Positions 24,195 to 31,977 are shown, counted from the first letter of the stretch. The stretch is 32,854 nucleotides of DNA from MVRV01 sp964646755 (GCA_964646755.1 CAZYIE010000038.1:1-32854); one strand, 5' to 3'. Translations and numbers: made by a program. The notes: a model not told the origin generated them from the letters alone.

Positions 24195-25418
24195 ATGAAA
24201 AATATCCTTGCTGTCTTTTTGACTATTTTGCTGCTCCTTCCAGTTTCCGCGATGGGCGAAATTCTAACAGTTACCCATACAGTAAAGCAGACCTTCGGAG
24301 GCGGCCAGTCACCTGATGACGCCCGGATTTCCGGCGTAGCCTTAGCCAAAAGGGAAGCTCTGGAAAAAGCAGGGACATATATTGAAAGCCTTACCGTTGT
24401 CCAAAACTCCAAAGTGGAAAAGGATGAAATTCTTGCTTTAACAGCCGGTGTTCTCAAGGCGGAAGTTGTTTCCCAGAAGAATTATCATACGGAAGATGCC
24501 TTTGGTATGGAGATCGTTGTCAATGTAGTTGTGGACACTTCTGTCTTGGAAAAAAGGGTGAAAAAGCTTTTGCAGGACAAAACCCACCTGACGCAGCTTA
24601 AAAATATCCAGAAAAGAGAAAAGGAACTCCTCCAGAAGGTTGCGCAGCTCGAAGAGGAAAACAGTGAACTTTCAGCAAAAAAGCAAAGCACTCGGAAGTT
24701 AAAAAAGGAATTTCAGAAAGCATCTCAAGGATTGACGGCAGTGGCTTGGGTTAAGAAAGCAACCGAAGTCGAAGTATGCTTTGCTTCTACAATATGTGTC
24801 GATCCAATAAAGGCTATAGAATATTCAAACAATGCTATTAAACTGCAACCTGATTATGCTTTGGCCTACATTAAACGGGGAAATGCTTACGAATCACTTG
24901 GCAAACCTCCGCTTGCCATCAAGGATTACAATAAAGCCATCATCCTACAGCCCGATGATGCAGCTGGCTTCGAAGCACGCGGGGGGGCGTACGTTGGACT
25001 CGGACAGATACAGAATGCACTTGATGACTATAGTCAGGCCATCCGGCTGAAGCCGAAATATTTCTACTATTCAATTCGGGCGACTCTTTACTGTGAGCTT
25101 GGCCAGTATCAACTTTGTATTGGAGACCTTAACGAGGCTCTTCGTCTCGGACGTCTTGCGAGTGATGGAAATATGCATTTTGAATATTTAGCACGGGGGA
25201 TTGCTTACTTTGAACTTGGTCAGTATCAACGTGCCATCGAAGATTACACCGAAGCCATCCGCCTGATGCCTGATTTTGACCGTGCCTACAACAACCGGGG
25301 GCTTGCTTATCTTCTTCAGAATAACACGAATTTTGGCTGCCGTGATGCGCAGAAAGCGTGTGCATTGGGGGACTGCAAAGTGTTAGAATATGCTAAAAAT
25401 AAGGGACTCTGCCAGTGA
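24195..25418 (+). CDS. exported TPR protein with N-terminal FlgT/LPP20-like domain
   Basis: 407 aa. Signal peptide at about 1-21 (ILAVFLTILLLLPVSAMG). Residues about 25-115 resemble the LPP20/flagellar-assembly T N-terminal fold (ARISGVALAKREALEKAGTYIES, and a strand MEIVVNVVVDTS). A coiled coil follows at about 117-175, then at least five TPR units (about 200-385; for example ALAYIKRGNAYESLGKPPLA and GIAYFELGQYQRAIEDYTEA). A Cys-containing tail GCRDAQKACALGDCKVLEYA resembles the ends of other deltaproteobacterial TPR proteins. It is probably a periplasmic protein-binding scaffold. AGGAGGG lies 8 nt before the ATG. The next gene begins within or just after its 3' end, so they likely form one unit. 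Confidence 0.85.
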   Translation: MKNILAVFLTILLLLPVSAMGEILTVTHTVKQTFGGGQSPDDARISGVALAKREALEKAGTYIESLTVVQNSKVEKDEILALTAGVLKAEVVSQKNYHTEDAFGMEIVVNVVVDTSVLEKRVKKLLQDKTHLTQLKNIQKREKELLQKVAQLEEENSELSAKKQSTRKLKKEFQKASQGLTAVAWVKKATEVEVCFASTICVDPIKAIEYSNNAIKLQPDYALAYIKRGNAYESLGKPPLAIKDYNKAIILQPDDAAGFEARGGAYVGLGQIQNALDDYSQAIRLKPKYFYYSIRATLYCELGQYQLCIGDLNEALRLGRLASDGNMHFEYLARGIAYFELGQYQRAIEDYTEAIRLMPDFDRAYNNRGLAYLLQNNTNFGCRDAQKACALGDCKVLEYAKNKGLCQ

Positions 25419-25456
25419 TTAAAAAAGGGCAGTTGGTTCATGGTGGTGAGGAAAAG

Positions 25457-25870
25457 ATGAATACCGAAGCTCATAGAGAGAAAGCGAAAGATCAGTGGAA
25501 GATAGAAATAAACGATAGGTATCAAAAAGTTATTAGTACCATCATTGGGCTGGCCACAGCATCACTAGTTCTTCCTGTTCTGTTTCTTAGAAACATTCTT
25601 TCGATCCCGCAGGAGGAACCACTGCTCAACTACTTGGATGGAATAATTGTATGTTCTTGGTTTCTTCTGTTTTTATCAATTTTTTCTGGTACAGTTTTCT
25701 ACTACGTATCTGCAAAATGGATTAAGCATGCTTGGGGTCAAAAGACATGGCTTTCAGCTACGAAAATTGAAAAAATTCTTGATGTAACTTTTTGGGTTGC
25801 GATTGTCTTTTTCTTAATTGGACTTGTCTTATTTCTTTGCTTTGCGGTCACGCTTAAAGTGAACAGCTAA
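25457..25870 (+). CDS. small integral membrane protein, unknown function
   Basis: 137 aa from ATG 25457 (GAGG 6 nt upstream); a longer frame begins at 25415 overlapping the TPR gene stop. Three hydrophobic segments lie at about residues 25-45, 61-84 and 109-132. The N-terminal tail is charged (HREKAKDQWKIEINDRYQK) and a cytoplasmic-looking loop WIKHAWGQKTWLSATKIEK lies between the second and third. No family is recognised. Tight linkage to the exported TPR protein suggests a membrane partner for it, which is inference. Confidence 0.7.
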   Translation: MNTEAHREKAKDQWKIEINDRYQKVISTIIGLATASLVLPVLFLRNILSIPQEEPLLNYLDGIIVCSWFLLFLSIFSGTVFYYVSAKWIKHAWGQKTWLSATKIEKILDVTFWVAIVFFLIGLVLFLCFAVTLKVNS

Positions 25871-25908
25871 CAAACCAATCCGGCACATTGCTTATAACCG
25901 ATAGTAGA

Positions 25909-25923
25909 TTTTTCCGGGGACAC
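25909..25923 (+). repeat. direct repeat flanking higBA, left copy
   Basis: The 15-nt tttttccggggacac here is identical to 26661-26675. The following bases also resemble each other (catacc / aacacc). Such ccggggacac tracts are often seen beside REP-associated or IS200/IS605-type remnants. Confidence 0.55.
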
Positions 25924-25992
25924 CATACCAGTTATTTACTGAAAAGATGTATTTTCCATTTAGACAGCGTACTTCTGTAACTATAAATCCTC

Positions 25993-26022
25993 TTGACAAA
26001 GGTTAACTTGCGGGTTAACCTT
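25993..26022 (+). promoter_or_regulatory. higBA promoter with palindromic operator
   Basis: A perfect TTGACA lies at 25993-25998, exactly 35 nt before the higB ATG. A perfect inverted repeat AAGGTTAAC (25999-26007)/GTTAACCTT (26014-26022) fills the spacer and the -10 position (TAACCT, 26016-26021, a poor hexamer). HigA-type antitoxins repress by binding such palindromes. There is no ribosome site before the ATG, so the transcript may be leaderless. Confidence 0.6.
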
Positions 26023-26027
26023 CAGAC

Positions 26028-26384
26028 ATGAACCGAACGGTAAATTTTTACAAGACTGCGGACGGAAAGTGTCCTGTCCAGGAATTTATTGATTCTTTAT
26101 CCGGTAAGGTTGCTCAGAAAATATTGTGGACGCTTAGACTTCTGGAGGATTTGGAAAAACTGCCATCCACATATTTTAAGAAACTGACAGGCACAGACGG
26201 GATCTGGGAATGCCGGGTGCAATATGGTTCTAACATATATCGGATATTCTGCTTCTTTGACACAAATGCAGTGGTCATATTAACGCATGGCTTGATAAAG
26301 AAAACTCAGAAAACACCAAGGCAGGAAATTGATCGAGCAGAAATTTACAGGAAGGATTTTTTAAGCCGGAGGAAAAAGATATGA
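26028..26384 (+). CDS. higB: HigB-like toxin (RelE superfamily, Gp49/DUF891)
   Basis: 118 aa. The Gp49-like RelE fold is recognised by VNFYKTADGKCPVQEFIDSL, then LEKLPSTYFKKLTGTDGIWE, then the strand pair CRVQYGSNIYRIFCFFD and the C-terminal VVILTHGLIKKTQKTPRQEI. Toxins of this family cleave mRNA on the ribosome. The toxin gene comes first and the antitoxin second with a 4-nt overlap, the usual higBA order. The start ATG 26028 has no Shine-Dalgarno sequence; transcription probably begins at or near it. Confidence 0.92.
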   Translation: MNRTVNFYKTADGKCPVQEFIDSLSGKVAQKILWTLRLLEDLEKLPSTYFKKLTGTDGIWECRVQYGSNIYRIFCFFDTNAVVILTHGLIKKTQKTPRQEIDRAEIYRKDFLSRRKKI

Positions 26385-26656
26385 GCGATTTAAAAAAATA
26401 TATAGATACCAGAAAAAAGAAGGACAAGAAATTCGCCGAGGGATTTGATGAAGGTTACGAACAGTTTAAGATTGGAGTAATTTTACGCCAGGCCAGAGAA
26501 TCGGCAGGACTGACACAGGAAGAACTGGCAACACGCCTTAAAACAAAGAAAACTGCTATTTCCCGAATAGAAAATCACGCCGAAGACATTAAACTTTCCA
26601 CTCTGGAGCGGGTTGCCAATGCGTTGGGGAAAAGATTACAGGTCCATATCGCCTAA
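26381..26656 (+). CDS. higA: HigA-like antitoxin, XRE helix-turn-helix
   Basis: 91 aa. The N-terminal charged region (1-30, KKYIDTRKKKDKKFAEGFDE) probably wraps the toxin. The HTH_3 domain follows at about 33-85 (LRQARESAGLTQEELATRLK, then TKKTAISRIENH, then LSTLERVANALGKRLQVHI). It neutralises HigB and should repress the operon by binding the 25999-26022 palindrome. Translation is coupled to higB through the ATGA overlap at 26381-26384. Confidence 0.93.
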   Translation: MSDLKKYIDTRKKKDKKFAEGFDEGYEQFKIGVILRQARESAGLTQEELATRLKTKKTAISRIENHAEDIKLSTLERVANALGKRLQVHIA

Positions 26657-26660
26657 TGGG

Positions 26661-26675
26661 TTTTTCCGGGGACAC
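26661..26675 (+). repeat. direct repeat flanking higBA, right copy
   Basis: Identical over 15 nt to 25909-25923. It begins 4 nt after the higA stop codon, so the two copies bracket the toxin-antitoxin pair and its promoter closely. Confidence 0.55.
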
Positions 26676-26694
26676 AACACCTAATTGAAATTAT

Positions 26695-26816
26695 TCCGCT
26701 TTCAAATCAAAGATGATATCAAGGCGGCAAGGAAGAGGCGACGCAGGCGTATAGTACCATACGTCGAGGAGCCGATGACGCTGCCAACGCAGAGAGCGCT
26801 TTGATTTGAAAGTGGA
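26695..26816. repeat. dispersed palindromic repeat behind priA, perfect terminal inverted repeats
   Basis: Terminal arms tccgctttcaaatcaaag (26695-26712) and ctttgatttgaaagtgga (26799-26816) match in 17 of 18 positions, the inner 14 perfectly. The middle carries a stem cgtat/atacg around 26748-26763 and the phrase aaggcggcaaggaagaggcgacgc, reminiscent of the repeats at 1680 and 6975. It ends 1 nt from the priA stop codon and could end leftward transcription. Confidence 0.6.
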
Positions 26817-26817
26817 T

Positions 26818-29232
26818 TCACATGAAATTTTCCGGATCAACGTCTATCGTAACCCTAACTGTGCTTTTTTCCATTTTGTGCAGAAGTTCCCGTGCCAGTT
26901 GATGCAGAGCATTGACGTTTTCGCTTTTGAGTAGCATTTGGAAGCGATAACGGCCTTGAATTTTCGCCAGGGGCGATTCCGTAGGACCCATTATTTCTAC
27001 TTTATTTCCGTATTGCGCACTCAGTTTTTTTGCCATCTTTCCCAGCAGTTTCGCCTGATCTAAAAGAGTTTCCTTCTTTGTTGCAGACATTCGCAGATTA
27101 ATAATCCGGCCGAAGGGAGGATATTGCAAATCTTTCCGGAAAGCGATTTCTTCTGCATAAAAAGATTTATAATCGTGATTTTGGACATGCTTTAATGCGT
27201 AGTGCTGCGGATTAAAAGTTTGAATGATAACTCTGCCGGGTGTAGCTCCTCGTCCGCCGCGTCCGGCTACCTGGGTTAGCTGCTGAAAAGTTCTTTCCCC
27301 GGCACGGAAATCAGGCATATTCAAAGATGTATCGGCCGAGATAACACCGACCAGAGTTATGAAAGGGAAATCGTGTCCTTTGGTAATCATCTGCGTACCC
27401 ACCAGAATGTCAATTTCCCGCTGCCAGAGTTTCTGTAGTATTTTTTCCTGTGCTCCTTTGGTTTTTGTAGTATCCGAATCCATCCGGCAAATGCGGGAAT
27501 CAGGAAAAAGCTTAGTTATTTCCGCCTCCAGTTTTTGCGTGCCGACACCGTAGTTCAAAATACGGCTGCCGCGACATTTGGGGCAGACCGGTAGAGCTTT
27601 CTGTGTATAGTTGCAATAATGGCATTTGATAACACCTTCGGCAGCATGGTTCTTCAGAGATACGGCACAATTGGGGCAGCGAAAATTATAACCGCAATCA
27701 GCACAAACCAGAAATGTGTCAAAACCGCGCTTGTTGAGAAAAAGTAAAACCTGTTCTTTTCTCGTGAGTGTCATTTCGATTGCGGCAATTAACGCATCCG
27801 AAAGAATCGGAGCTTTGCCTTGCGCTTCCAACTGTGCTTTCATATCGATAATTTCAATTTCGGGCAGCGGTTTATCCCCCACACGTTTGGAGATTTCCAG
27901 ATGGGAATATTTTTTATTGAGGGCATTGTAGTATGAGCGGATACCAGGCGTGGCCGATCCCAGCACTACGACAGCCTGATTGAATTTTGCTTTTACAACT
28001 GCCAGGTCCCGCCCGTGGTAACAAAGCCGGTCGTCCTGCTTGTAGGAAGCATCGTGTTCTTCATCAACTATAATCAGCTTTAGATTAGGCAGCGGTGCAA
28101 AAAGGGCGGAACGGGCGCCGATTACCAATTGAATCTGGCCGCGCTTGATTTGCCGCCACTGGTCATAGCGGATAGTTCCGGCAATGCCGCTATGCATGAT
28201 GGCAATCTGCTCGGGGTCAAAACGCCCTGAAATGCGTGAAATTAGCTGCGGGGTTAAGGCTATTTCCGGAACCAGATAAATCGCACTGCCGTTATTTTCC
28301 AGCGCTCGGGCAATGGCATTTAAATAGACTTCGGTTTTCCCGCTGCCGGTTACTCCATGCAGTAATATGGGTGTAAAAATATCTTTTTCCAACTGAGCAG
28401 AAATCTCCAGAAACGCCTTTTGCTGCTGAGAATTTAAAGTAAATTTTACTGCGTTTTCGGAAGTAAAAGATTCCATAACAGCCGTGCGTATTTTTTCGAT
28501 TGCGGAGATCTCAATGATTCTTTTCTCCTGAAGTCTTTTAATGATTGCACTAGAGGTGCCGGACTGCAAAATCAAATCAGGAAGAGACATGTTCCCTTTT
28601 TCCTGCATAAAGGCAATGAGCTCTTCTTGTTTTCTCGTCAGTTTCGCTTCGGCAATTTTGCTATTGATGAGTGTCGCAAATTTTTCCCTTTGTGGGGCCA
28701 GTTGTTTGTTTTGCTTTTCATCAATTTGCAGAAGTCCGGCTAAATGCAGGCTGCATATCACAGGTGAAATATTTTTCAGCCCGCTTATTTTGGTAAGTGT
28801 GGCCAGAGCAATTCCCTGCGGATATTGTTGCAATAATTCGAGAAGTTTGTTTTGCGCCGGAGGAAGGGGAATGTCAATTTTCCAGGGCAGGGGTGTGATC
28901 CAGAGAAAGTCTTTCTTTTCCGAGCCGGCAGGGATAATTTCAGCCAGGGCTTTGCCCAGCGGATACATAAAATAATTAGCGAGCCAGGAATAAAAGCGGA
29001 GGTCCTGTTCACCGAAAAGCGGTTCTTCATCCAGGATTTCGCCGATAGATTTTACTTTTTCCAGACTACAGGAATTATTTATTTCGACGATAAAGCCGGT
29101 ACGTTTTCTCCGGCCAAAAGGAACAAATACACGTTTGCCGACGGCAATCTGTTCTTGCAAATTAATAGGGACTTCATAAGTGAAGAGCTTGTCGGCGGGA
29201 ATATTTAAAGCTACGTTTATGAACATAGGCAT
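26818..29232 (-). CDS. priA: primosomal replication protein N', PriA helicase
   Basis: 804 aa, full length. The N-terminal 3'-DNA-binding domain begins MFINVALNIPADKLFTYEVP. A winged-helix region lies at about 120-240. The helicase core has Walker A GVTGSGKTE (about 291-299), DEEHD (about 392-396) and the paired zinc-binding cysteines (about 505-558: CADCGYNFRCPNC, CHYCNY, CPKCRG). The C-terminal helicase motifs GTQMITKGHDFP and QVAGRGGRG follow. PriA reloads the replisome at collapsed forks. The start may be either ATG 29232 or 29226; neither has a good ribosome site. Together with rarA it gives the window two fork-repair genes, at opposite ends. Confidence 0.97.
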   Translation of the reverse strand: MPMFINVALNIPADKLFTYEVPINLQEQIAVGKRVFVPFGRRKRTGFIVEINNSCSLEKVKSIGEILDEEPLFGEQDLRFYSWLANYFMYPLGKALAEIIPAGSEKKDFLWITPLPWKIDIPLPPAQNKLLELLQQYPQGIALATLTKISGLKNISPVICSLHLAGLLQIDEKQNKQLAPQREKFATLINSKIAEAKLTRKQEELIAFMQEKGNMSLPDLILQSGTSSAIIKRLQEKRIIEISAIEKIRTAVMESFTSENAVKFTLNSQQQKAFLEISAQLEKDIFTPILLHGVTGSGKTEVYLNAIARALENNGSAIYLVPEIALTPQLISRISGRFDPEQIAIMHSGIAGTIRYDQWRQIKRGQIQLVIGARSALFAPLPNLKLIIVDEEHDASYKQDDRLCYHGRDLAVVKAKFNQAVVVLGSATPGIRSYYNALNKKYSHLEISKRVGDKPLPEIEIIDMKAQLEAQGKAPILSDALIAAIEMTLTRKEQVLLFLNKRGFDTFLVCADCGYNFRCPNCAVSLKNHAAEGVIKCHYCNYTQKALPVCPKCRGSRILNYGVGTQKLEAEITKLFPDSRICRMDSDTTKTKGAQEKILQKLWQREIDILVGTQMITKGHDFPFITLVGVISADTSLNMPDFRAGERTFQQLTQVAGRGGRGATPGRVIIQTFNPQHYALKHVQNHDYKSFYAEEIAFRKDLQYPPFGRIINLRMSATKKETLLDQAKLLGKMAKKLSAQYGNKVEIMGPTESPLAKIQGRYRFQMLLKSENVNALHQLARELLHKMEKSTVRVTIDVDPENFM

Positions 29233-29238
29233 AGGTAT

Positions 29239-29281
29239 TTAGGCTCGAAGACCGGCGCATGCCGGTGAAGGCTGAAGGATA
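29239..29281 (+). repeat. aggctgaagg/accggc repeat, short copy
   Basis: Reads ttaggctcgaagaccggc, gc, then atgccggtgaaggctgaagg, with a stem accggc (29251-29256)/gccggt (29261-29266). It is the internally deleted equivalent, in opposite orientation, of the copy at 29459-29531. Confidence 0.6.
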
Positions 29282-29287
29282 AGTATA

Positions 29288-29462
29288 TCAGGCATCGCGC
29301 AAGGCCCGAATCAAGCCATTCAATATCTTCTCCGTTTCTATAATTTTTGTTTCAACCGGGCGCGAATTTTGATCACCTTAGAATCCTAAACGCTTGGATA
29401 AATCGAGTTGATAATGCAGTTCCCTTAACGATTCGAAGGCTATTTCGTTGCTAAAAGCGTTC
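29288..29462 (-). pseudogene. decayed four-helix bundle protein (S23/23S rRNA intervening-sequence family)
   Basis: On the minus strand one frame reads NAFSNEIAFESLRELHYQLD then LSKRLGF, an in-frame TAA, then GDQNSRPVETKIIETEKILN then GLIRALRDA and a stop at 29288. The pattern (ELxxQLxxAxxLGY ... E..RMLNGLIKSLR) is the C-terminal half of the four-helix bundle family TIGR02436/PF05635, relatives of the 23S rRNA intervening-sequence protein and of Avd. The N-terminal half is missing, replaced by a repeat copy. It is non-functional as it stands. Confidence 0.55.
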
Positions 29463-29531
29463 AGTCTTCACCGGCATACCCAAGCATTCGCCGGGGTTTC
29501 CTGCCGGTCTTTGAGTCTTCAGCCTAATTAT
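29459..29531 (-). repeat. aggctgaagg/accggc repeat, long copy
   Basis: Inverted relative to 29239-29281, with an extra internal block. Bases 29485-29508 are the exact reverse complement of 32777-32800 (24 nt). The two copies here bracket the four-helix-bundle remnant in opposite orientation, like ends of a small mobile element. Confidence 0.6.
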
Positions 29532-29540
29532 CCCTCTAAC

Positions 29541-29570
29541 AAAAAACGCCCCATAACCGGAGCGTTTTTT
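29541..29570. terminator. intrinsic terminator behind dksA
   Basis: AAAAAACGCCCC and GGAGCGTTTTTT form a 12-bp stem with one mismatch around a 6-nt loop, with T-runs at the end on both strands. It lies 25 nt beyond the dksA stop and ends the leftward rsfS-comF-rfaE2-dksA transcript. Confidence 0.8.
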
Positions 29571-29594
29571 AAAGTATATGGTTGAGTTATAAAT

Positions 29595-29984
29595 TTATTC
29601 ACCTTTGAGCTTTTCCATTTTTTCCTGCTTGGTTTTGCAGTCGATACATTCAGTGGTAACCGGTCTGGCCATTAATCTTTTTTCGGAAATCGGCCCGCCG
29701 CAATCTTCGCAGATACCATAAACTCCATCATCAATTCTTTTGATCGCTTCCTGCATTTTCATAATAAGTTTGCGTTCCCGGTCACGGATGCGCAATTCAA
29801 AGTTACGGTCAGATTCCAGCGATGCCCTGTCGTTGGGATCGGGAAAATTCTCTTTGCCGTTGGTCATTTCCGAAACGGTTTTACCCGCCTCACTCAGCAA
29901 CTCATTGATTTTCTGGATGAGCATTGCTCGAAATACATCCAGTTTTTCCGGTTTCAAAGTAGTTTGTTTTTCCAATGGCACCAT
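29595..29984 (-). CDS. dksA: DksA/TraR-family RNA polymerase regulator
   Basis: 129 aa. The coiled-coil hairpin spans about residues 15-85, with the tip acidic region NFPDPNDRASLESD (DksA needs two Asp at the tip). The C4 zinc finger follows: CEDCGGPI ... TTECIDCK. DksA binds the RNA polymerase secondary channel and, with ppGpp, controls rRNA and amino acid promoters. The start is uncertain: ATG 29984 has the GGGGG only 1-2 nt away, so GTG 29981 or TTG about three codons in may be used. Confidence 0.93.
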   Translation of the reverse strand: MVPLEKQTTLKPEKLDVFRAMLIQKINELLSEAGKTVSEMTNGKENFPDPNDRASLESDRNFELRIRDRERKLIMKMQEAIKRIDDGVYGICEDCGGPISEKRLMARPVTTECIDCKTKQEKMEKLKGE

Positions 29985-30014
29985 TCCCCCATGAAAATAG
30001 CTTTATTGTTGCCT

Positions 30015-30053
30015 GTATTACATAATGGATATTTTTTTGTAAAGGAAAAAATT
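30015..30053 (-). promoter_or_regulatory. possible promoter of dksA
   Basis: On the minus strand TTTACA (30053-30048), a 17-nt spacer rich in A, and TAATAC (30020-30015). It lies in the 94-nt gap between rfaE2 and dksA. Confidence 0.35.
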
Positions 30054-30078
30054 TACCGCTGAAAATGTACCAATTGCT

Positions 30079-30564
30079 TTATTCGTTGGAACAATATACT
30101 TTTTTTATCTTTTCCACAATATTTGTTGTTGATTTGCCTTCCACAAACGGGATTAGAATTACGCGGCCTCCCCATTTTTTAACATCATCCCCGCCTATAA
30201 CCTTATCTTCCGGCCAGTCGCCACCTTTAATAATAATATCCGGTTTTAAATAATTAATTAGTTCTTTTGGTGTAAGCTCCGGGAATATGGTAACAAAATC
30301 GATGAATTCCAGAGCAGCCATAATCTCCGCCCTTTCTTCTTCCGGCACCAGTGGCCTTTGTTCTCCTTTGATTGACTGTACCGATGAATCACTGTTGAGG
30401 GCCAGTACTAAAACGTCCGCAGTTCTTTTCGCGGCCCTAAGGTAGCGTACATGGCCTACATGCAAAATATCAAAACAACCGTTAGTAAAGGCTATTTTTT
30501 TATTCTCCTGACGCAACGCAGCGAGTTTTTCTTGAAGCGTTTTTCTGTTCAGAATTTTATTCAT
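30079..30564 (-). CDS. rfaE2: D-glycero-beta-D-manno-heptose 1-phosphate adenylyltransferase
   Basis: 161 aa, a stand-alone equivalent of the C-terminal half of HldE. The nucleotidyltransferase motif FTNGCFDILHVGHVRYL has the HxGH signature. LNSDSSVQSIKGEQRPLVPE and the C-terminal GKSTTNIVEKI (ISxTxI-like) complete the cytidylyltransferase-fold family pattern. It makes ADP-heptose from heptose-1-phosphate and ATP for the LPS inner core. This indicates a Gram-negative cell and a separate kinase domain (rfaE1) elsewhere. It is 9 nt downstream of comF in the same operon. Confidence 0.95.
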   Translation of the reverse strand: MNKILNRKTLQEKLAALRQENKKIAFTNGCFDILHVGHVRYLRAAKRTADVLVLALNSDSSVQSIKGEQRPLVPEEERAEIMAALEFIDFVTIFPELTPKELINYLKPDIIIKGGDWPEDKVIGGDDVKKWGGRVILIPFVEGKSTTNIVEKIKKVYCSNE

Positions 30565-30573
30565 AATAAATCC

Positions 30574-31314
30574 TTATGCGTGTTTCTCGGTTACGCGAGA
30601 CAATGTTAAAACAGCCACCTTTTGTGCTCCGGCTTTAAGCAATACTTTGGCGCATTCATTGATCGTTGCCCCTGTCGTATAAACATCATCAATCAGAATA
30701 ATACTTTCGCCGGCAACTGTTTTCTTGTCCGTAATTACAAAAGCCTCTTTTACGTTTTTTTCTCTTTCGGCTTTATTCAGGCCAGTTTGAGTTAAAGTAA
30801 ATTTACTCCTTTTTAGCAAGGAAAAATTTATGGGAAGATTATGCTTTTTCCCCATTTCTTTGGCCAGAAGAAGAGACTGGTTAAATCCGCGGTCTCTGAG
30901 CCTTTTAATATGTAAAGGTACCGGAATTAATAGAGAATACATGGAAAAATCAAAATCCGGGAAAGAAAAGCCGGCCATGAATGAACCCAGGGAACTACCA
31001 GTGGATATGCTGCGGCCGTATTTAAATTTATGGATCGCATCCATAATAACTGCGTCGAAACTGGCCACAGCACGGGCCTGGAGAAAATTAGGCCTATTTT
31101 CCAGGCAATTGCCGCAAATGTGGCTTCCGGCGGGGCTCACCAAAAATGGAATTCCGCAAATCGGGCAAAAATTATTTGTGATGAAGTTTATTTTATCCTG
31201 ACAGCCGCAACAAAAAACTTGTTTTGCAAGCCCGTTGATAATTTCCGCACAGGCCAGGCATTGGGGCGGAAAAATAATGTCGCTGACGTCATTTAAAAGC
31301 TCTCTTAAGCTCAC
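30574..31314 (-). CDS. comF: ComF family phosphoribosyltransferase-like protein
   Basis: 246 aa. An N-terminal zinc ribbon with paired cysteines (CLAC, CCGC, CPIC, CGNC, within about residues 19-75) is followed by a phosphoribosyltransferase fold whose PRPP loop is IILIDDVYTTGATINEC. VPLHIKRLRDRGFNQS is the typical ComF segment. ComF works in DNA uptake in competent bacteria; elsewhere the role is unclear. The start GTG 31314 overlaps the rsfS stop (TAGTG), with GGGA about 6 nt before it, so the two are coupled. Confidence 0.92.
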   Translation of the reverse strand: MSLRELLNDVSDIIFPPQCLACAEIINGLAKQVFCCGCQDKINFITNNFCPICGIPFLVSPAGSHICGNCLENRPNFLQARAVASFDAVIMDAIHKFKYGRSISTGSSLGSFMAGFSFPDFDFSMYSLLIPVPLHIKRLRDRGFNQSLLLAKEMGKKHNLPINFSLLKRSKFTLTQTGLNKAEREKNVKEAFVITDKKTVAGESIILIDDVYTTGATINECAKVLLKAGAQKVAVLTLSRVTEKHA

Positions 31315-31706
31315 TACATCCCTTTTTTCAGGCGTTTTATTTCCGTGGTGTTTTCGTCAATGTCCATGCGGGGTGCGTCCCACAGGTTTTCAATATCATA
31401 AAAAGATCGCAGTGACTCCAGAAAAATAGAAATAACTACATCGTCATAATCAAGAAGTATCCACTGCCCATGTGCTTCTCCCTCTACTCCCAGTGGCAGG
31501 ATATCCTCTTTTTTCAGATATTGCTGGACCGCTGCACAAACAGCCTGGGTCTGACGCTCAGTTGCGCCACTGCAAATGATCATGTAGTCCGTGAAAGAAG
31601 ATTTGTCTTTAACATTTAAAACTACGATATCTTTTGCATTTTTTTGTAAAATGGCGTTGATGCATAAAAGAAGACGCTTCGCTGATTCACTTTTTTTTGC
31701 CGGCAA
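31314..31706 (-). CDS. rsfS: ribosomal silencing factor RsfS
   Basis: About 130 aa. The RsfS/Iojap core is clear: KDIVVLNVKDKSSFTDYMII, then CSGATERQTQAVCAAVQQ, then GVEGEAHGQWILLDYDDVVI and the C-terminal FYDIENLWDAPRM. It binds uL14 on the 50S subunit and blocks subunit joining in starvation. TTG 31706 is taken as start because GAGG lies 6 nt before it; GTG 31718 upstream lacks a ribosome site but is possible. It is the first gene seen of the leftward rsfS-comF-rfaE2-dksA run; the usual upstream partners (obgE, nadD) are not present. Confidence 0.94.
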   Translation of the reverse strand: MPAKKSESAKRLLLCINAILQKNAKDIVVLNVKDKSSFTDYMIICSGATERQTQAVCAAVQQYLKKEDILPLGVEGEAHGQWILLDYDDVVISIFLESLRSFYDIENLWDAPRMDIDENTTEIKRLKKGM

Positions 31707-31730
31707 TTGAAACCTCACTTTAGGGGATTA

Positions 31731-31880
31731 GACTGAAGGTATAAATGGTTTTTAGCCTTCAGTCTTCAGTCTGAATACCTTCAGCCTTATTGTCTCTATG
31801 CCATAAATGATGGAAGTTGACAATGTGCCAATTGTAAAAAACAGGTGTTTAGGCTGAAAGCTAAGGGTTTAAAGCTGAAA
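31731..31880. repeat. ttcagccttcag-type repeats upstream of rsfS
   Basis: Arms ctgaaggtat (31733-31742) and ataccttcag (31775-31784) are perfect complements around agccttcagtcttcagtc. A second fragment, tttaggctgaaag, follows at about 31850. These phrases match those beside the four-helix-bundle remnant at 29239-29531. No gene is seen between rsfS and 31978. Confidence 0.5.
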
Positions 31881-31977
31881 ATTACTGTTTTTTGCTTTGA
31901 ATGTTGTGAAAAAAAGATGGCTATGATAAATCATTGCCTCTGTTTATGCTAATTCTGGAACAATTAAGGTCTTGACT

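Noticed and set aside
25861..25900. gctaacaaaccaatccggc phrase after the small membrane protein, resembling an attC left half
   Set aside because: The core does not fit RYYYAAC, no matching GTTRRRY lies at the left of the TPR genes, and no L-box pairing was found.
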